Positions 61,269-64,000 of a DNA stretch of 64,000 bases are shown here, one piece after another. The notes under the pieces are model-generated. The model made no database searches and was not told where the DNA came from. It saw nothing but the letters and a program-made list of their open reading frames with translations. The translations under genes were made by a program, and so were the position numbers. The stretch is taken from positions 4,134,010 through 4,198,009 of the forward strand of contig NZ_AP025314.1 in the NCBI RefSeq assembly GCF_036492835.1. The letters are read 5' to 3'. This DNA comes from Fulvitalea axinellae. Its GTDB lineage: Bacteria; Bacteroidota; Bacteroidia; Cytophagales; Cyclobacteriaceae. Each line of letters begins with the position of its first letter. The first letter of the stretch is position 1.

Positions 61269-61314
61269 ATTTTCCAGCGGTTTCGTCAGAAACCATACGC
61301 TATTATTTCAAGTG

Positions 61315-61387
61315 CACGGGTGGTAGGACTCGAACCCACAACCAATGGTTTTGGAGACCACTACTCTACCAATTGAGCTACACCCGT
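61315..61387 (-). tRNA. trnW: tRNA-Trp(CCA), copy 1
   Basis: Identical to the copy at 60756-60828. It is the first gene of the operon, 46 bp downstream of the -7 box at 61434-61441. Confidence 0.97.
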
Positions 61388-61433
61388 GTGTGTCTCAGAC
61401 GCCCTTTGCGCCTGTCCTTCTCAGAAGGGACTG

Positions 61434-61465
61434 CAAATATAGAAGGATATTTTTTACCGATCAAA
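61434..61465 (-). promoter_or_regulatory. Bacteroidota-type promoter of the tRNA operon
   Basis: On the minus strand TTTG (61462-61465), a 20-bp spacer and TATATTTG (61434-61441) match the consensus. The start site would fall about 40 bp before the first tRNA-Trp. Confidence 0.75.
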
Positions 61466-61474
61466 ATGTTAACC

Positions 61475-61513
61475 GAAAAAAATACGCCCTCCCGTATCAT
61501 AGGGGGCGTATTT
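61475..61513 (-). terminator. terminator of the Nudix gene
   Basis: A stem of about 11 bp (AAATACGCCCT with AGGGGGCGTATTT, 61480-61490 with 61501-61513) is followed on the minus strand by TTTTTT. It overlaps the stop codon of the Nudix gene and ends just before the tRNA promoter. Confidence 0.85.
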
Positions 61514-62225
61514 ACAAGGCTCGCAAACACTTACAGACCTTAGTTTTTTTCTTCAAAGGTTTCTTTTTGGCATCGGACACCACTTTCTTAATCGACGGAT
61601 ACGTACCCTTGAGCGCGCGCTTCAGCGCTTTTCCGCTTTTCCATTCCACCCTCTCGATTCCTTCCTCAACCTGTGGCGTCATCTTTTCGTCGGAGAGCAA
61701 ATGCATGTGGTACCAGTGCGTACATTTCAGTATGCGTTTGCCGTTACGTGAGTAAGTATGCCAGGTTTTGCAGATCGGCGCGCCCAGCGTCACTTCCACT
61801 CCGCATTCCTCCTCCACTTCCCGTACGGCGCCTACCGCCGGGGATTCGTCTCCCTCAAGTTTCCCCTTAGGCAGATCCCAACGTCCAAGGCGATAAATCA
61901 AAAGACTCTCTCCGGCTTCGTTACTTACTAAGCCTCCAGCCGCTTCTATGACGGTGAAAAGTTCCTTAAGATGCTTCTTGAAAGCTTTCTTCTCCCGGGT
62001 CGTGACAGTCACCGATTTCAGCTTCTCAAAGCCTCCCAAACGGAGCTCAGCCACTATATAGTCGATAAAATTCTTATGCACATCCAGAAACAACACGTTT
62101 CCTTCCGCCTCGTCCGGTCTTAGGCGGGCCTCGTCGCCACGCCCTACCCAGCCGTATTTTTCAGTAGGAAAATCACCCCTATGCTTCTTGATCCGCAACG
62201 GGACGTCATTCACAAACACGATCAT
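61512..62225 (-). CDS. Nudix hydrolase
   Basis: This 237-residue protein hydrolyses a nucleoside diphosphate linked to another group. The Nudix box is complete (121-143: GKLEGDESPAVGAVREVEEE and then CGV; GX5EX7REUXEEXGU). The N-terminal 80 residues (DVPLRIKKHR.., RLRPDEAEGNVLFLDVH) are an extra domain seen in a Bacteroidota Nudix subfamily, and the basic C-terminus (DAKKKPLKKKTKVCK) is notable. Substrate unknown; RNA-end or nucleotide-sugar hydrolysis is possible. A strong SD sequence (CAGGAG) precedes ATG 62225. It is divergent from pyrE across 66 bp. Confidence 0.92.
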   Translation of the reverse strand: MIVFVNDVPLRIKKHRGDFPTEKYGWVGRGDEARLRPDEAEGNVLFLDVHKNFIDYIVAELRLGGFEKLKSVTVTTREKKAFKKHLKELFTVIEAAGGLVSNEAGESLLIYRLGRWDLPKGKLEGDESPAVGAVREVEEECGVEVTLGAPICKTWHTYSRNGKRILKCTHWYHMHLLSDEKMTPQVEEGIERVEWKSGKALKRALKGTYPSIKKVVSDAKKKPLKKKTKVCKCLRAL

Positions 62226-62291
62226 AATCTCCTGCCAGTTTTTTCGATAAATTTAGTTCATTTGGCCGACATTCCTAGCTAAATTCGCAAT

Positions 62292-62942
62292 ATGGAATGG
62301 CAAAACGATAACACCGAAGCGGCCAAACACATCGCCGCCAAACTCTTGGAAATCCAAGCGATTAAACTCAACCCCGACAACCCTTTTACTTGGAGTTCCG
62401 GATGGAAATCCCCCATTTACTGCGACAACCGCCTTTCCCTTTCGCATCCCGCTATCCGCACTTACATTAAGAAAGCCCTCGCCGAAGCCGTGAGCAAGCG
62501 CTTTCCGGACGCGGACGTGATTGCCGGAGTGGCCACCGCCGGAGTGCCTCAGGGCGCACTCGTCGCTGATCTTCTGGATTTGCCATACGTATACGTACGC
62601 TCCAAGCCTAAAGGCCACGGAATGGGCAACCAGATTGAAGGAGAACTGGCCAAAGGGGCCAAAGTTGTCCTTATCGAAGACTTAATCTCGACAGGCGGAA
62701 GCTCGCTCAAGGCCGGAGAAGCCGTACGCGAAGCCGGAGCCGAGGTAATCGGACTAGCGTCTATCTTCACTTACGGATTCGCTCTGGCCGACGAGAACTT
62801 CGAAAACGCCAAAGTGCCCTACGTATGCCTGTCCGACTACAACACCATGCTGGAAGTGGCCTTGGAAATGAACTACGTCTCTGCCAAGGACATGGACATC
62901 CTGAAAGCTTGGCGCCTCGACCCTGCCGTATGGGGAAAATAA
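62292..62942 (+). CDS. pyrE: orotate phosphoribosyltransferase
   Basis: PyrE converts orotate and PRPP to orotidine 5'-phosphate in de novo pyrimidine synthesis. The 216-residue product has the N-terminal AAKLLEIQAIKLNPDNPFTW-SSGWKSPIYCDNR block, VIAGVATAGVPQGALVAD, YVRSKPKGHGMGNQIEGEL and the PRPP-binding VVLIEDLISTGGSSLKAGEA. It is transcribed away from the Nudix gene. A TAAATTCG box at 62280-62287 is promoter-like but its spacing to the nearest TTTG is short (15 bp), so no promoter is called. Confidence 0.96.
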   Translation: MEWQNDNTEAAKHIAAKLLEIQAIKLNPDNPFTWSSGWKSPIYCDNRLSLSHPAIRTYIKKALAEAVSKRFPDADVIAGVATAGVPQGALVADLLDLPYVYVRSKPKGHGMGNQIEGELAKGAKVVLIEDLISTGGSSLKAGEAVREAGAEVIGLASIFTYGFALADENFENAKVPYVCLSDYNTMLEVALEMNYVSAKDMDILKAWRLDPAVWGK

Positions 62943-62971
62943 CCGCGCCAAAGCGCTGAGAAATTTACCGG

Positions 62972-63020
62972 GCGACATTTTCCATTATACAACGGAACGT
63001 GTCGCTTTTTTTATTTTTTC
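62972..63020 (+). terminator. terminator of pyrE
   Basis: The stem GCGACA..TTCC with GGAA..TGTCGC (62972 to 63005, small internal loop) is followed by TTTTTTTATTTTTTC. Confidence 0.82.
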
Positions 63021-63153
63021 AACCAAACCGGAACAAACAGCTTTCTTGACAAAAGCATATTGTTTAATATGAATTGTTATTTGCTTATATTTTTCGAAAG
63101 ACTTATTATTAGTTTTCATTTGAATTATAGTTTTTTAACATCGCCCCGATCCA

Positions 63154-64000
63154 ATGAATGCCTCGAACTTCTTTAGAACCATAAAGGGCCGTATGACCCT
63201 GAGTTTTGGTATACTCTTTTCGCTAATCTCGGTTGTAGCCGGAGTGTTTTTCTACGAGGTTTTGCGTGACCACGTCAAAACGAATCTCGAAACCGACATT
63301 CTCCCCTATCTTTCCTGGACTCCGAAAGTCCACATGAATAACCACTTACAGTTTTACGAGCGCTCTGTACGTTATGGGTTTTCAGGCAACCAAGAGTTGA
63401 TCAGCCTGCTAAAGGCCGAAGAAGACAGTGCCGCCATTTTCAACGCGCTCGCTATCATGAGGAAAAACGTGGGGCTCAGTAAAGTGAACCGCATGGGAGT
63501 GATCTCCGGAAAGACCGATACGCTTTACAATATCGACAGGCAATCACTAGCCCTTGGCGGAACCGACACCGGCTACTCTTGGTACAATAAGGTAAAGGAC
63601 AAGAAAAGAAAAAACGCCTGGACTCTGTGGACTGATCCGGGCAACGGACAGGAATATTTCGTTTATACCACCGGCTTGGGCCAAGGCACCGGCGCCGTCG
63701 CGTATTTTATGGCGCATGTCAACGAAATCCGGGCTTCCGTGATCGGTCTTGAGCAGGAAGGGCATTACAAGGTCTATATGATCAACGCCAAAGGTGACTT
63801 GCTTTGCTACAACAACAGCAGGCTGGACAAAGGCATGCACTCGCTTTCCGAGGTTCCCATTGTGGGGCCGGAGGCGGAAAACATTGTCAAGGCGCTTAAC
63901 GACAAAAAAGGAGCCCGGCGCATGAGCATCAACACGGCCGAGGGGGAACGGTTCGTTCAGCTGGTTCCGCTCCGGGCCAGCGGAATGGCGTTGGTACTGG
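63154..64000 (+). CDS. membrane-bound sensor protein, N-terminal part
   Basis: The frame is open from ATG 63154 to the right edge, giving 282 residues of an incomplete protein. MNASNFFRTIKGRMTLSFGI is followed by a membrane helix (about 15-38, LSFGILFSLISVVAGVFFYEV) and a large extracytoplasmic region with a double Cache-like pattern (LSKVNRMGVISGKTDTLYNI; AVAYFMAHVNEIRASVIGLE; YKVYMINAKGDLLCYNNSRL). This is the usual front of a histidine kinase, a methyl-accepting protein or a PP2C-type phosphatase; the output domain lies outside the window, so the class is open. Confidence 0.75.
   Translation, partial: MNASNFFRTIKGRMTLSFGILFSLISVVAGVFFYEVLRDHVKTNLETDILPYLSWTPKVHMNNHLQFYERSVRYGFSGNQELISLLKAEEDSAAIFNALAIMRKNVGLSKVNRMGVISGKTDTLYNIDRQSLALGGTDTGYSWYNKVKDKKRKNAWTLWTDPGNGQEYFVYTTGLGQGTGAVAYFMAHVNEIRASVIGLEQEGHYKVYMINAKGDLLCYNNSRLDKGMHSLSEVPIVGPEAENIVKALNDKKGARRMSINTAEGERFVQLVPLRASGMALVL

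Overview
The window looks like a chromosomal segment of a Bacteroidota bacterium, most likely a marine or gliding member of Cytophagales; the genus cannot be fixed from the sequence. The evidence is three SusC/SusD pairs, ECF sigma/FecR regulators paired with STN-domain receptors, a type IX secretion (T9SS) sorting domain, bacillithiol synthesis (BshA), a GH3/beta-lactamase fusion, and several good matches to the Bacteroidota promoter (TTTG, 19-20 bp, TAnnTTTG). There is no phage, CRISPR or intact insertion sequence.

Layout. 1-9.9 kb is mostly housekeeping: the 5' end of radC at the left edge, rpsT, the ABC-F factor ettA, a DUF349 protein, a DUF2795 protein, ispD, queA, a VOC protein, a secreted DUF2961 (GH172-like) protein and a lipoprotein glycerophosphodiesterase. 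10.3-17.4 kb is a complete trans-envelope signalling and uptake locus: ECF sigma, FecR, STN-SusC, SusD. 17.5-26.1 kb holds bshA, the GH3/beta-lactamase fusion, a small membrane protein, mutL and two rhomboid proteases. 26.4-38.5 kb, read leftward, has a second SusCD pair without its own regulator and a third with sigma, FecR and STN-SusC. None of the three pairs has a classical carbohydrate-active enzyme directly beside it. 38.8-43.4 kb, also leftward, is a two-component system followed by a TonB-dependent receptor with a glycine-rich tail.

43.6-47.1 kb is one 1170-residue protein that I think is the most unusual gene here. It has a helical N-terminal half, a region resembling the NleD/M91 effector peptidases but with the HExxH glutamate replaced (HNFTH), a long proline-rich linker, and a C-terminal domain with the motif layout of actin-fragmin/PI3K-like kinases. 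It looks like a multidomain effector or toxin with no secretion signal that I can see. 47.2-52.0 kb is a leftward three-gene set: a small T9SS-sorted protein and two large secreted tail-fibre-like paralogues, each with eight 14-residue repeats.

52.1-59.6 kb runs rightward: a small unknown protein, galE, malQ (GH77 with starch-binding domains) and the kdsD-kdsB-kdsA cluster for the LPS sugar KDO. The malQ-kdsD gap carries a five-unit palindromic array with an exact 23-bp period. 59.8-64 kb has a highly charged unknown protein, two opposed runs of 7-bp repeats, a tRNA operon Trp-Thr-Thr-Thr-Thr-Trp on the minus strand, a Nudix hydrolase, pyrE, and the 5' part of a membrane-bound sensor protein cut by the right edge.
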